This document shows, in pieces, positions 6,888-15,987 of a stretch of 64,000 bases of DNA. Location of the stretch: NCBI GenBank assembly GCA_018223375.1, contig JAGTTS010000002.1:434001-498000 (forward strand), given 5' to 3'. The stretch comes from Clostridiaceae bacterium Marseille-Q3526 (GTDB lineage: Bacteria; Bacillota; Clostridia; Lachnospirales; Lachnospiraceae). Position 1 is the stretch's first letter. Each line of letters opens with the position of its first letter. Both the position numbers and the translations under genes were made by a program. The notes below the pieces were generated by a model. The model was not told the origin of the DNA, ran no database searches, and saw only the letters and a program-made list of their open reading frames with translations.

Positions 6888-7565
6888 TTAATGAGTGGTT
6901 TTTTTGATCACTGCATTTCCCACAAACTGAATGATACTGATAATAATCAGGATAATGATGACTGTCACCCAGCTCATGTCCGTATATCCCATCTGATAGC
7001 CGTAGCGGATGGCAAAGTCACCCAGCCCTCCGGCTCCGATGGCTCCCGCCATGGCCGTGATACCCACTAGGCTTACGAAAGTAATCATGGTAACCCTTGT
7101 AATGCCTGGAATGCTTTCTTTTAAATAGACGCTGAAAATAATTTCAACCGGCGAAAAGCCCATGGCCTGGCTGGCTTCGATCAGGCCCCTGTCCACATCT
7201 GCCAGCACGGATTCAATCTGCCTTGCAAAAAATGGAACCGTTCCCACAATCAGGGCCACATAGGCTCCCTTAACGCCGGAACCAGTTCCCACCAACGCCC
7301 GGCTTACAGGAATCAAAAGCACCATTAATATAATGAAGGGAATGGATCGGATTACGTCAATGGCCTTATCAATGAGGCTGTATAAGAGCGTGTTCTGCAT
7401 AATGCCGCCTCTCTTTGTCACAATCAGCAGCACCCCGAAGAAAATCCCCAGGAAAAATGCGAAAATTCCGGATACCAGAAGCATCTGAAAGGTCTGCCCC
7501 AGGCTTGTGAGAAGTTCCCCTCCCAGGCTCTCCAGGTGAGGCGCAATTTTATAAAAAATACTCAT
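6888..7565 (-). CDS. metI: Methionine ABC transporter permease
   Basis: A 225-residue inner membrane permease with five or six hydrophobic segments. It holds the coupling-helix pattern EASQAMGFSPVEIIF (about residues 130-144) typical of MetI. Its start overlaps the metN stop by 4 nt, so the two are translationally coupled. It forms the channel through which methionine passes, driven by MetN. RBS and length fit the family (about 220 residues). metQ follows after 74 nt. Confidence 0.93.
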   Translation of the reverse strand: MSIFYKIAPHLESLGGELLTSLGQTFQMLLVSGIFAFFLGIFFGVLLIVTKRGGIMQNTLLYSLIDKAIDVIRSIPFIILMVLLIPVSRALVGTGSGVKGAYVALIVGTVPFFARQIESVLADVDRGLIEASQAMGFSPVEIIFSVYLKESIPGITRVTMITFVSLVGITAMAGAIGAGGLGDFAIRYGYQMGYTDMSWVTVIIILIIISIIQFVGNAVIKKTTH

Positions 7566-8593
7566 CGTTTCATTACCTCCATTTCTACTCCAAGGGAGCG
7601 GATATAATCGATGGCCTGATCCATAGCCTCCTTCTCTCCGGAGAGCGTCACTACCAGCTTGCCTAAGGGCTTTCCTTTCAGGTAATCGATATTTCCATAG
7701 ATAATATTTGCGCTGACGCTGAATTTTTCAGCCAGAGCTGAAATCAAAGGCTGGCCGGCATTGCTTCCCGAGTAAGTTAACAATACCATCTGCTCGCCGG
7801 GCTGAATCTCCGTCAGGCTGTGTCCCTCTGCGATTAAATCGTGGATTTTTCCCAGATTGCTGGCTGTGTCGATGAAGTCCTTTGTCATGGCCTCTTTTGG
7901 ATGGCTGAATACAGAAACCGTATCGCCTTCCTCCACCACGCGTCCCTGTTCCATGATAGCCACCCGATCGCAGATATCCTTTACCACCGCCATCTCGTGG
8001 GTAATCAAAACAATGGTAATTCCCAGCGTCTCATTTACCTGCTTTAACAGCTTTAAGATGGACTGGGTCGTCTGTGGATCCAGGGCGCTGGTGGCCTCGT
8101 CACAGAGAAGCACCTTCGGATCGTTGGCAAGGGCTCTGGCAATGGCCACCCTCTGCTTCTGTCCGCCTGACAGCTGGGACGGATAAGCGTCCTTTTTATC
8201 AGACAGGCCTACCAGTTCTAACAGGCTCTCTATTTTTTTTTCCTTCTCCGCCTTTGACAGGCCGCTCTTCTTCAGCGGAAAAGCAATGTTTTGAAAAACT
8301 GTTCTGGAGCGCATCAGATTAAAGTGCTGGAAAATCATTCCGATTTTCTTTCGTACCTCCCTGAGCTTCTTTAAATCCATAGCCGTCAGATCTTCTCCGT
8401 CCACGATGACGCGTCCCTCTGTCGGGCGTTCCAGCAAATTAATGCACCTCACCAGCGTAGATTTTCCTGCTCCTGAAAATCCGATAATTCCGAAAATTTC
8501 TCCCTCTCCTATCTGAAGATTGACATCCTGGACTGCATGGACTGTCCCAGATGCTGTCACAAATGATTTGCTTATGTGCTCCAGTTGAATCAT
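7562..8593 (-). CDS. metN: Methionine ABC transporter ATP-binding protein with NIL domain
   Basis: A 343-residue ATPase. Walker A is GFSGAGKST (residues 38-46), the signature is LSGGQKQR (about 141-148) and Walker B is VLLCDEATSALDP. A C-terminal NIL/ACT-like domain from about residue 265 (MVLLTYSGSNAGQP) is the regulatory module that binds methionine and inhibits transport in studied homologues. It is the first gene of the operon, following the T-box leader by about 70 nt. The whole operon is metN-metI-metQ, probably with the M20 amidohydrolase. Confidence 0.95.
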   Translation of the reverse strand: MIQLEHISKSFVTASGTVHAVQDVNLQIGEGEIFGIIGFSGAGKSTLVRCINLLERPTEGRVIVDGEDLTAMDLKKLREVRKKIGMIFQHFNLMRSRTVFQNIAFPLKKSGLSKAEKEKKIESLLELVGLSDKKDAYPSQLSGGQKQRVAIARALANDPKVLLCDEATSALDPQTTQSILKLLKQVNETLGITIVLITHEMAVVKDICDRVAIMEQGRVVEEGDTVSVFSHPKEAMTKDFIDTASNLGKIHDLIAEGHSLTEIQPGEQMVLLTYSGSNAGQPLISALAEKFSVSANIIYGNIDYLKGKPLGKLVVTLSGEKEAMDQAIDYIRSLGVEMEVMKR

Positions 8594-8665
8594 GCCTTTT
8601 CTTCCTTTCCCTTTTCTGTGGTGTTATGCTTCGGAGCTAGGCTTTTACTTTTCCAAAATGTCTCC

Positions 8666-9020
8666 TGGAAATAAAAAAACCCCGCCCTGATGTAATCAAT
8701 CTATCAGGACGGGGACGTCTGCTCCCGTGGTACCACCTAATTTTACCTGCCGCTCGCACGGCAAGCCTCTGCAAGTACGCCTGCCGGATCAAAGACTCCT
8801 TCAGGTTATACTCTGTCGCTGTAACGGGCGATCCCGTCGTAGTCTAAATAAAAGGATACAGAATAAAATCACCTTTTATTTCAACTATGCGGCTCTAAGA
8901 CCATCTTCATAAACCTGTCTCTATTCCCTTCCACCAAACGGGAACTCTCTGTAAAAGCTTCAGTCTACTACTCTTCTCTTCTCTGCCTTATTCCTATTAA
9001 AAACACTTCTGTGCTGAAGT
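8666..9020 (-). promoter_or_regulatory. T-box leader of the metNIQ operon
   Basis: The minus strand carries the T-box core AGGTGGTACCACGGGAG (8722-8738), which pairs with the 3' end of uncharged tRNA to form the antiterminator. It is followed by a terminator stem (8680-8691 with 8703-8714) and a run of seven T. Upstream are about 280 nt of Stem I to III-like structure. A candidate specifier codon ATG (minus strand, 8910-8908) followed by A fits methionine, and the downstream genes agree. Low charged tRNA-Met should switch the operon on. Confidence 0.88.
8673..8714 (-). terminator. Intrinsic terminator of the T-box attenuator
   Basis: The stem is CCCCGCCCTGAT (8680-8691) with ATCAGGACGGGG (8703-8714), with one G-U pair on the transcript. 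It is followed on the minus strand by seven T. It competes with the T-box antiterminator. Confidence 0.88.
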
Positions 9021-9027
9021 TGTGACT

Positions 9028-9056
9028 ATCTTAACGCCATTTATCAGATTTGTCAA
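9028..9056 (-). promoter_or_regulatory. Promoter of the metNIQ T-box transcript
   Basis: TTGACA (9056-9051), a 17-bp spacer and TAAGAT (9033-9028) read on the minus strand. It lies directly before the T-box leader. Confidence 0.7.
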
Positions 9057-9063
9057 CTATTTT

Positions 9064-9597
9064 TTAATAATTTTCTTTACGAACCTCAAAGTAGCTCTGT
9101 GGATGAGCGCATACCGGGCAGACCTGCGGAGCTTTCTTTCCAATTACCAGGTGGCCGCAGTTCCTGCACTCCCACATGGTCTCCTCCGCCTTCTCGAATA
9201 CCTGCTGCATTTCTACATTGTGGAGCAGCTTTAAGTATCTTTCCTCATGGTGCTTCTCAATCTCTGCCACCATTCTGAACTTAACGGCTAACTCCTTAAA
9301 ACCTTCCTCCTCTGCTTCCTTAGCGAAAGCGGCGTACATGTCAGTCCATTCGTAATTCTCGCCCTCTGCGGCAGCCTTCAAGTTTTCAGGAGTGGTTCCG
9401 ATTCCGTGAAGCTCCTTGAACCACATCTTAGCGTGCTCCTTCTCGTTGTTCGCCGTCTGCTCAAAAATAGCGGCGATCTGCTCATAGCCTTCCTTCTTTG
9501 CCACGCTCGCAAAATAAGTATACTTATTTCTGGCCTGAGACTCCCCTGCAAAAGCGGTTAATAAGTTCTGTTCTGTCCTGCTTCCCTTTAATTCCAT
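9064..9597 (-). CDS. rbr: Rubrerythrin
   Basis: A 177-residue peroxide-scavenging non-haem iron protein of anaerobes. The N-terminal ferritin-like domain provides the diiron ligands (LTAFAGESQARNKY, ANNEKEHA, EIEKHHEERY). The C-terminal rubredoxin domain has two CxxC knuckles (CRNCGH and CPVCAH) for a single iron. Length and domain order are standard. It has its own promoter (TTGACA/TATGCT) and an AGGAGG-type RBS, and it is transcribed alone; the metNIQ promoter starts immediately after its stop codon. Confidence 0.95.
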   Translation of the reverse strand: MELKGSRTEQNLLTAFAGESQARNKYTYFASVAKKEGYEQIAAIFEQTANNEKEHAKMWFKELHGIGTTPENLKAAAEGENYEWTDMYAAFAKEAEEEGFKELAVKFRMVAEIEKHHEERYLKLLHNVEMQQVFEKAEETMWECRNCGHLVIGKKAPQVCPVCAHPQSYFEVRKENY

Positions 9598-9638
9598 GAT
9601 AACTCCTCCTTCTATTTATAGTAATTATTACTGTTTTT

Positions 9639-9667
9639 AGCATAATCTTTTTTTACTGCTTTGTCAA
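9639..9667 (-). promoter_or_regulatory. Promoter of rubrerythrin
   Basis: Minus strand TTGACA (9667-9662), a 17-bp spacer and TATGCT (9644-9639), about 40 nt before the start codon. Confidence 0.75.
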
Positions 9668-9783
9668 TAACAAAATTCTGCTTTTATCATTTTTTTACTG
9701 GCGTTATCAGATATTTTACATGCATTCAGGAATTTCGGCTTCCAAAAACAGCTTCTGATTTTCTTAATTTTTTTTTAACTATA

Positions 9784-9811
9784 TTGACATGTTCAGAGGT
9801 ATTATTATAAT
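9784..9811 (+). promoter_or_regulatory. Promoter of glmS
   Basis: TTGACA at 9784-9789, a 16-bp spacer and TATAAT at 9806-9811. The expected start near 9818 leaves a leader of about 25 nt, too short for a glmS ribozyme. Confidence 0.8.
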
Positions 9812-9843
9812 TTTTGTTATTAATTCAAAAAGGAGAGATAAGT

Positions 9844-11682
9844 ATGTGCGGAATCGTCGGATATATCGGAAATAAACCAGCTGCTCCTGTTTTACTGGAC
9901 GGCCTTGCCAAGCTGGAATACAGAGGTTATGACTCAGCAGGAATTGCTGTTTACGATGGACAGAAGATCGTCATGGAAAAAGTCAAAGGACGCTTGCAGA
10001 ATTTAAGAGATTTAACCCAGGATGGAAAGAATCTTCCCGGCTTTTCAGGTATCGGGCATACTCGATGGGCTACTCATGGAAGCCCTTCTGATGTCAACGC
10101 TCATCCGCATTTTAACAGCGGCGGTTCTATCGCGGTAGTTCACAATGGAATCATCGAAAACTACGGAAAGCTGAAAAAAATGCTGACAGAACATGGATAT
10201 AGCTTTCGTTCGGAAACTGATACGGAAGTGCTGGCGCATCTGCTGGATTTCTATTATTATGGAAAATGTTCCCGCAATCCGTTAGCCGCTTTAATTCAAG
10301 TAATGCACAAGGCAGAAGGCTCCTACGCTCTTGGCATTCTGTTTCAGGATTTTCCGGAACAGGTCTTTTCAGCCAGAAAAGATAGTCCTCTGATCGTAGG
10401 AAGCAGCCCGGAAGGATTCTTTATCGCTTCCGACATACCGGCTGTTCTTCCTTATACAAGAACCGTTTATTATATGGACAACGAGGAAATTGCCGTTCTG
10501 TCCGCAGATTCCGTTCACTTTTTTAACATGGATGAGGAGGACATAAAAAAGGAGAGCGTAACAGTCGAGTGGGATATTGATGCGGCTGAAAAAGGCGGAT
10601 ATGAACATTTTATGCTGAAAGAAATTTATGAACAGCCTAAGGCAGTCCGGGACACTCTCGCGCCTAGAATCCACAACGGGCGAATAGAAATTGAAGAACT
10701 CCAGATGACCGATCAGGAGATTTCCCAGATCAAAAAAATTATGATTGTAGCCTGCGGCTCTGCCTATCACACAGGCGTCACCGCAAAATATCTCTTTGAA
10801 GGAATTTCACGAATTCCAGCTGAAGTGGATTTAGCTTCTGAATACCGCTACCGCGATCCGATTTTTCAGGAACACACGCTTGTCATTGTAGTGAGCCAGT
10901 CAGGAGAAACTGCTGATTCTCTGGCAGCGCTGCGCGAATCGAAAAGAAATGGCCAGACAACTCTGGGCATTGTTAACGTAGTGGGAAGTTCTATTGCCAG
11001 AGAGGCGGATAAAGTTATGTATACCTGGGCCGGACCGGAAATATCTGTGGCCACTACCAAAGCCTACAGTGCCCAGCTGGCAGCTTTTTATCTTCTTGCA
11101 CTGCGTTTTGCAGAGGCCAAAAAATCAATTTCCGCAGAAGAATATCAGGAATTGACAGACAGCCTGTTAAAGCTTCCCCAGCAGATAGAAGAAATTTTGA
11201 AGGACAGAGGTTGTATCCAGCGTTTTGCTAACCGGTATCTTGCTGCAGAACATATATTTTTTATCGGAAGAGGAATCGATTACGCCATCTCTCTGGAAGG
11301 TTCTCTGAAGCTGAAAGAGATTTCCTATATCCACTCAGAAGCATATGCTGCCGGGGAACTGAAGCATGGAACGATCTCTCTCATTGAGGACGGAACCCTG
11401 GTTGTCGCTCTGGCAACCCAGGAACAGCTTTATCCTAAAATGGTCAGCAATATCGCAGAGGTGAAAACAAGAGGCGCCTTTGTCATGGCTTTGACAAATG
11501 AAAATAATAAAGACATGGAACAGACGGCTGATTACGTAATCAAAGTTCCCAAAACAAACCGATTTTTTGCCAATTCCCTAGCCATTATCCCGCTTCAGCT
11601 CTTTGCTTACTATGTATCCTTAGGACGGGGTCTGGATGTAGATAAACCGAGAAATCTGGCAAAATCTGTCACTGTAGAATAA
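9844..11682 (+). CDS. glmS: Glutamine--fructose-6-phosphate aminotransferase (isomerising)
   Basis: A 612-residue enzyme that makes glucosamine-6-phosphate for peptidoglycan and other amino sugars. The start is set at MCGIVGYIG because Cys2 must be the free N-terminal nucleophile of the glutaminase domain and AGGAGAG precedes it; the open frame extends ten residues further upstream. Two SIS isomerase domains follow (CGSAYHTG and SQSGETADSL near residues 302 and 350; FIGRGIDYAISLEGSLKLKE near 475). The C-terminus ends in the conserved KPRNLAKSVTVE. It is monocistronic, convergent with codY across a shared terminator. Confidence 0.96.
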   Translation: MCGIVGYIGNKPAAPVLLDGLAKLEYRGYDSAGIAVYDGQKIVMEKVKGRLQNLRDLTQDGKNLPGFSGIGHTRWATHGSPSDVNAHPHFNSGGSIAVVHNGIIENYGKLKKMLTEHGYSFRSETDTEVLAHLLDFYYYGKCSRNPLAALIQVMHKAEGSYALGILFQDFPEQVFSARKDSPLIVGSSPEGFFIASDIPAVLPYTRTVYYMDNEEIAVLSADSVHFFNMDEEDIKKESVTVEWDIDAAEKGGYEHFMLKEIYEQPKAVRDTLAPRIHNGRIEIEELQMTDQEISQIKKIMIVACGSAYHTGVTAKYLFEGISRIPAEVDLASEYRYRDPIFQEHTLVIVVSQSGETADSLAALRESKRNGQTTLGIVNVVGSSIAREADKVMYTWAGPEISVATTKAYSAQLAAFYLLALRFAEAKKSISAEEYQELTDSLLKLPQQIEEILKDRGCIQRFANRYLAAEHIFFIGRGIDYAISLEGSLKLKEISYIHSEAYAAGELKHGTISLIEDGTLVVALATQEQLYPKMVSNIAEVKTRGAFVMALTNENNKDMEQTADYVIKVPKTNRFFANSLAIIPLQLFAYYVSLGRGLDVDKPRNLAKSVTVE

Positions 11683-11718
11683 AATTCGTTTTTCCTTAAA
11701 TCAGGTATGAAAAAAGAA

Positions 11719-11764
11719 AGAAAAACCTTCCCAATCGTTCCGCCAGAACAGGTAAGGTTTTTCT
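11719..11764. terminator. Bidirectional terminator between glmS and codY
   Basis: AGAAAAACCTT (11719-11729) pairs with AAGGTTTTTCT (11754-11764), with a smaller GTTC/GAAC stem in the loop. The A-rich and T-rich arms provide a T tract in both directions for the convergent genes. Confidence 0.75.
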
Positions 11765-11788
11765 TCCTTTTCCATTAAAAAATGTGTT

Positions 11789-12568
11789 TTATTTATTTTC
11801 CGCTTTGAGAGCTTTTAATTCATCGAATACCACGTCATTTAAAACCTTGATATACGTTCCCTTCATTCCGGAAGACCGGGACTCGATCACGCCGGCGCTC
11901 TCGAACTTGCGCAGCGCGTTGACAATCACGGATCTCGTAATTCCTACTCTGTCTGCAATCTTACTTGCAACCAGGATGCCCTCGCTGCCCTCCAGCTCGT
12001 CGAAAATATGTGTGATTGCTTCCAGCTCAGAGAAGGATAAGGTGCTGATAGCAGACTTCACGATCTGGATCTTTCTGGTCTCCTCCGCATTTTCCTCGTT
12101 TACAGAACGCATCATCTCCAGGCCCACAACTGTCGTGCCGTACTCGCTCAGGATAATATCGTCAATGTCATACTGTTCGTCTGATTTATAGATAAATAAA
12201 GTCCCCAGACGCTCGCCTGACATGTCGATCGGTGTGATAATCGCCTGATATTTCTTTACATTCTCCTCTGCAAAGCCTAAAGTTGCCAGATTTACATTCT
12301 CTTTTGTGGAAAGCACGTTTAACAGTCTCTCATTCAGCATATGATCCACAAATCCGCCTACCTGATCCTCGATCAGCTCCTCAATTTCGTCAATTCCAGG
12401 GCAGATAGCTACGCCGAGAACCTTTCCCTTTTTACTGATTACAAGAATATTGGACTGAAGGATTTCACTGAGGACTTCGCAGATGTCGTTGAAGACCACC
12501 TTATGGGAGTGATTATTATGCAATAATTTATTGATTTTCCTTGTTTTATCCAACAACTGAACGCTCAT
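11789..12568 (-). CDS. codY: GTP- and branched-chain-amino-acid-sensing global repressor CodY
   Basis: A 259-residue regulator. The N-terminal GAF-like ligand domain opens with LLDKTRKINKLL. The C-terminal winged helix-turn-helix (VASKIADRVGITRSVIVNAL, about residues 200-219) is the near-invariant DNA-binding element, followed by ESRSSGMKGTYIKVLN. In Firmicutes CodY represses amino acid uptake and biosynthesis, competence and other stationary-phase genes when BCAA and GTP are high. In this window metNIQ and the arg operon are plausible targets, which is inference. It lies downstream of topA in the order usual for Clostridia and has its own promoter. Confidence 0.96.
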   Translation of the reverse strand: MSVQLLDKTRKINKLLHNNHSHKVVFNDICEVLSEILQSNILVISKKGKVLGVAICPGIDEIEELIEDQVGGFVDHMLNERLLNVLSTKENVNLATLGFAEENVKKYQAIITPIDMSGERLGTLFIYKSDEQYDIDDIILSEYGTTVVGLEMMRSVNEENAEETRKIQIVKSAISTLSFSELEAITHIFDELEGSEGILVASKIADRVGITRSVIVNALRKFESAGVIESRSSGMKGTYIKVLNDVVFDELKALKAENK

Positions 12569-12626
12569 TACCAGTTACCTCCTTTTCTTAATCTTAGTAT
12601 TTTAAAATTATTGCTTGCTCAAATAA

Positions 12627-12655
12627 ATTGTAACACGACTTTCGATTAATAACAA
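12627..12655 (-). promoter_or_regulatory. Promoter of codY
   Basis: Minus strand TTGTTA (12655-12650), a 17-bp spacer and TACAAT (12632-12627), about 60 nt before the start codon. No clear terminator separates it from topA. Confidence 0.65.
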
Positions 12656-12780
12656 GAGTTTTTCTGGTTTTTTCAATTTTTTTAATAGTTCTTTTGTTAC
12701 AGTTCGGTGAATCTATTCTGCATACTGCTTCTATGGGAACAGTTTACAGCAATTCAGACAGTTTTTCGCTTTCTGTCTGC

Positions 12781-14880
12781 CTATTCCTGAGACTGCTTTT
12801 TATTTATCTTCACATAGCCGCATTCTTCATTGATGCAGAGAAGCTTGCTGCCCTTCTCCACCATCAGTCCGCCGCATTCTGGGCAGGCTTCCGGAGAAGG
12901 CTTCTGCCAGGACATGAAATCACATTCCGGATTATTCTCGCAGCCGTAATATTTTCGTCCCTTCTTCGTTTTCCGGATCACCAGCTCTTTTCCGCACTTC
13001 GGACAGGCTACGCCGATTTTCTCCAGGTAAGGCTTCGTGTTTCTGCACTCAGGAAAGCCTGGGCAGGCCAGGAATTTTCCATGCGGGCCATACTTGATCA
13101 CCATCATCCGGCCGCACAGATCGCAGGGAACGTCGCTGACCTCGTCGGCAATCTTGACTGCCTCCAGCTTCTTCTCCGCCTCTGTCACTGCTTCCTCTAA
13201 ATCTGGATAGAAGTTTTCAATTACCGTTTTCCACGGCACGGTGCCGTCTCCAATCCGATCCAGCAGGTACTCCATATTTGCAGTAAAGGCAGTATCCACA
13301 ATACTTGGAAACGCCTTCTTCATCATTCCGTTGACCACCTCTCCCAGCTCCGTCACATAAAGGTTCTTATTTTCCTTTACCACATATCGTCTGGCCAGAA
13401 TCGTCGTGATCGTAGGCGCGTAGGTACTGGGGCGTCCAATGCCCTGTTCCTCCAGAGCCTTGACTAAAGACGCCTCTGTGTAATGGGACGGCGGCTGTGT
13501 GAAATGCTGGCTGCTGCCCAGCTGTTCGCAGGAAAGCACTGCTCCTTTCTCCAGCTTCTCCGAGAGAACCGTATTCTCCTCCTTTTCCTCCTCCTGCACA
13601 TAGACGGACATAAAGCCGTCAAATTTCAGCTTGGAGGCGGAGAGGGTAAACAGATATCCGCCCTGCTCCTCTCCTGCGGCTACGCGGACAGAGGTAGTCT
13701 CATATACGGCGGCCTGCATACGGCTGGCGGCAAACCGCTTCCAAATCAGCTGGTACAGACGGAACTGATCTCTTGCCAGGGATTCTTTCACCAGAACAGG
13801 AGTCAGGGAAATATCTGTGGGACGGATTGCCTCGTGGGCGTCCTGAATTTTAGCGCTGCTCTTCTTGGCTGTCTCCTCTGTGGCCACATAGGAATCCCCA
13901 TAGGTTTCCCTGATAAAAGCCCTGGCTGCCTTGTCGGCCTCCTCTGCAATACGGGTGGAATCGGTACGCAGATAGGTGATCAGTCCAATGGTGCCTCTGC
14001 CCTGAATATCTACGCCCTCATACAGCTGTTGGGCCAGGCGCATGGTTTTCTGGGTGGAGAAATTAAGAGTCTTTGACGCCTCCTGCTGAAGCGTACTGGT
14101 TGTAAAGGGAATGGGAGCCTTTTTCACACGTTCCCCGGTCTTTACCTCGTCCACCACATACTGGGCGCCTTCCAGATTTTCAATGACCTGATCGACCTCC
14201 TCTTTTGTGCGGAGAGGCAGTTTCCCCTCTCTTGTTCCATAAAACTTGGCCGCCAGTTTCTTTCTGGATCCCTTGGCCCGGAGATCTGCCTCCAGATTCC
14301 AGTATTCCTCCGGGATAAAGGAACTGATCTCCTCCTCCCGGTCGCAGATCATACGCAGGGCTACCGACTGAACCCGGCCTGCGCTGAGTCCTCTCTTTAC
14401 CTTTGCCCAGAGAAGCGGGCTGATCCGGTATCCAATCATTCGATCCAGCACGCGTCTGGCCTGCTGGGCGTCCACCAGATTCATATCAATGGCTCTGGGA
14501 GACTTTAACGCCGCCTTCACCGCATTTTTCGTAATTTCATTAAACGTAATTCTGTATACCTTTTTGTCCTTACAGTCCTCCAGCTTGAGAGCCTTAGACA
14601 GATGCCAGGAAATAGCCTCCCCCTCCCGGTCAGGGTCGGTTGCCAGGTAAATTTTATCTGCCTTTTTTACTTCTTTCCTGAGCTTGGCCAGAATATCGCC
14701 TTTTCCGCGGATTGTAATATACTTGGGTTCATAGTCATGCTCTATGTCGATTCCCAGCTGGCTCTTGGGCATATCCCTCACATGCCCATTGGAGGCGTCC
14801 ACCTCATAATTTGCCCCGAGAAATTTTTTGATCGTTTTCACCTTTGCCGGTGACTCCACAATTACCAAATTTTTAGCCAT
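12781..14880 (-). CDS. topA: DNA topoisomerase I (type IA)
   Basis: A 699-residue topoisomerase that relaxes negative supercoils. The Toprim domain starts at LVIVESPAKVKTI and holds the acidic DPDREGE motif. The active-site tyrosine lies in GLITYLRTDSTR (about residue 300). Three C-terminal zinc-finger repeats follow: CDLCGRM...CPGFPEC, CPKCGKEL...CENNPEC and CPECGGLM...CINEEC. ATG at 14880 has AGGAG 6 nt upstream and is preferred over TTG at 14886. It is followed by codY and preceded by dprA with only nine intervening nucleotides. Confidence 0.96.
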   Translation of the reverse strand: MAKNLVIVESPAKVKTIKKFLGANYEVDASNGHVRDMPKSQLGIDIEHDYEPKYITIRGKGDILAKLRKEVKKADKIYLATDPDREGEAISWHLSKALKLEDCKDKKVYRITFNEITKNAVKAALKSPRAIDMNLVDAQQARRVLDRMIGYRISPLLWAKVKRGLSAGRVQSVALRMICDREEEISSFIPEEYWNLEADLRAKGSRKKLAAKFYGTREGKLPLRTKEEVDQVIENLEGAQYVVDEVKTGERVKKAPIPFTTSTLQQEASKTLNFSTQKTMRLAQQLYEGVDIQGRGTIGLITYLRTDSTRIAEEADKAARAFIRETYGDSYVATEETAKKSSAKIQDAHEAIRPTDISLTPVLVKESLARDQFRLYQLIWKRFAASRMQAAVYETTSVRVAAGEEQGGYLFTLSASKLKFDGFMSVYVQEEEKEENTVLSEKLEKGAVLSCEQLGSSQHFTQPPSHYTEASLVKALEEQGIGRPSTYAPTITTILARRYVVKENKNLYVTELGEVVNGMMKKAFPSIVDTAFTANMEYLLDRIGDGTVPWKTVIENFYPDLEEAVTEAEKKLEAVKIADEVSDVPCDLCGRMMVIKYGPHGKFLACPGFPECRNTKPYLEKIGVACPKCGKELVIRKTKKGRKYYGCENNPECDFMSWQKPSPEACPECGGLMVEKGSKLLCINEECGYVKINKKQSQE

Positions 14881-14889
14881 AGCCAACTC

Positions 14890-15987
14890 CTACTTAAATT
14901 TCCTAACATAATACTGGTTTGACGTCTGGACGGCAAATCCCTCCAGCTCCAGCTTTAAAAGGACCGCCATACATTCCCCGGCAGGCAGCCCGCTTTCCGT
15001 CACAATCTGTTCCAGATGCTTCGGTTGTAAATCTAGGCAACTATACACCATTTTCTCGTTCTTGACAAGCCCATTTTCATGTTTTTTCACAATGTTCCCA
15101 TTTTTTTCACTTTTCATACCCAGTAAATCCAGGGCGTCGTCCGGCGTCAGGAGAACGCCTGCTCCTGTCTGTATCAACTCGTTGCACCCGGCGCTTAATG
15201 GATCCGTCACCCGTCCCGGTACGGCCAGAACCTCTTTCCCCTGCTCCAGGGCAAAGCCTACCGTAATCAGAGATCCGCTTCTTTTTCTGGCCTCCACCAC
15301 AATGACTAAGTCAGAAAGCCCGCTGATAATCCGATTCCGCATGGGGAAATTTCCAGAATAAGGCGGCGTGCCCGGCAAAAACTCCGTTATGATTCCGCCC
15401 TGCCGCTCCATCCGCTCAAACAGCCGGAAATTTTCCTTCGGATAACAGATGTCAATGCCGCAGCCCAGCACGCCATAAGTTTCCTGCCCCGCTTCCAGGG
15501 CTCCCGCATGGCCTGCCCCATCGATTCCCATAGCCAGTCCGCTGACAATCTGCACACCGGATCTGGCCAGCTCTCTGGCTATGTATCTGGCCTCCTCCTT
15601 TCCGTAGTAGCTGCAGCCTCTGGCTCCTATAACGGCGGCGGAAGGCCGGCTGTCATCAGGCATCCTCCCTTTTACAAACAGGCCCAGCGGCATTCCCGGC
15701 AGCTTTCTCAGCCGTTCCGGATATCCGCTGTCAAAGACGGTGGTAAATTCTATTCTGCGTTCCTTCAGCCTATGATACTCCTCCCGCGTTAAATCCAGCT
15801 GTTTTTTCAGTTCCAAAATGGCGTTCCGTTCTCTGGCAGTGAGAAACAGGCAGGATTTCAGTTCCTGTTCCTTCATATAATAGATATCCTTAAAGCTTCC
15901 TGCCTGTTCCATGAGACGCCTCATCTTATCGGCCTTCAGTCCAGGCACATGGCACAGCCAGTGCAGGTACTCTTTCTCTGTTATCAT
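14890..15987 (-). CDS. dprA: DNA processing protein DprA
   Basis: A 365-residue protein that binds single-stranded DNA and loads RecA during natural transformation. The N-terminal region has an HhH-like helix pair. The central Rossmann-like domain carries GARGCSYYGKEEARYIARE, VSGLAMGIDGAGHAGAL and GCGIDICYPKEN (about residues 120-190). The C-terminal part (from about 300) resembles the winged-helix module of longer DprA proteins. Its ATG overlaps the comM stop by 4 nt, so comM-dprA-topA is one transcription unit. Presence of dprA does not by itself show competence. Confidence 0.94.
   Translation of the reverse strand: MITEKEYLHWLCHVPGLKADKMRRLMEQAGSFKDIYYMKEQELKSCLFLTARERNAILELKKQLDLTREEYHRLKERRIEFTTVFDSGYPERLRKLPGMPLGLFVKGRMPDDSRPSAAVIGARGCSYYGKEEARYIARELARSGVQIVSGLAMGIDGAGHAGALEAGQETYGVLGCGIDICYPKENFRLFERMERQGGIITEFLPGTPPYSGNFPMRNRIISGLSDLVIVVEARKRSGSLITVGFALEQGKEVLAVPGRVTDPLSAGCNELIQTGAGVLLTPDDALDLLGMKSEKNGNIVKKHENGLVKNEKMVYSCLDLQPKHLEQIVTESGLPAGECMAVLLKLELEGFAVQTSNQYYVRKFK

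Noticed and set aside
9598..9843. glmS ribozyme
   Set aside because: The promoter at 9784-9811 leaves no leader long enough.
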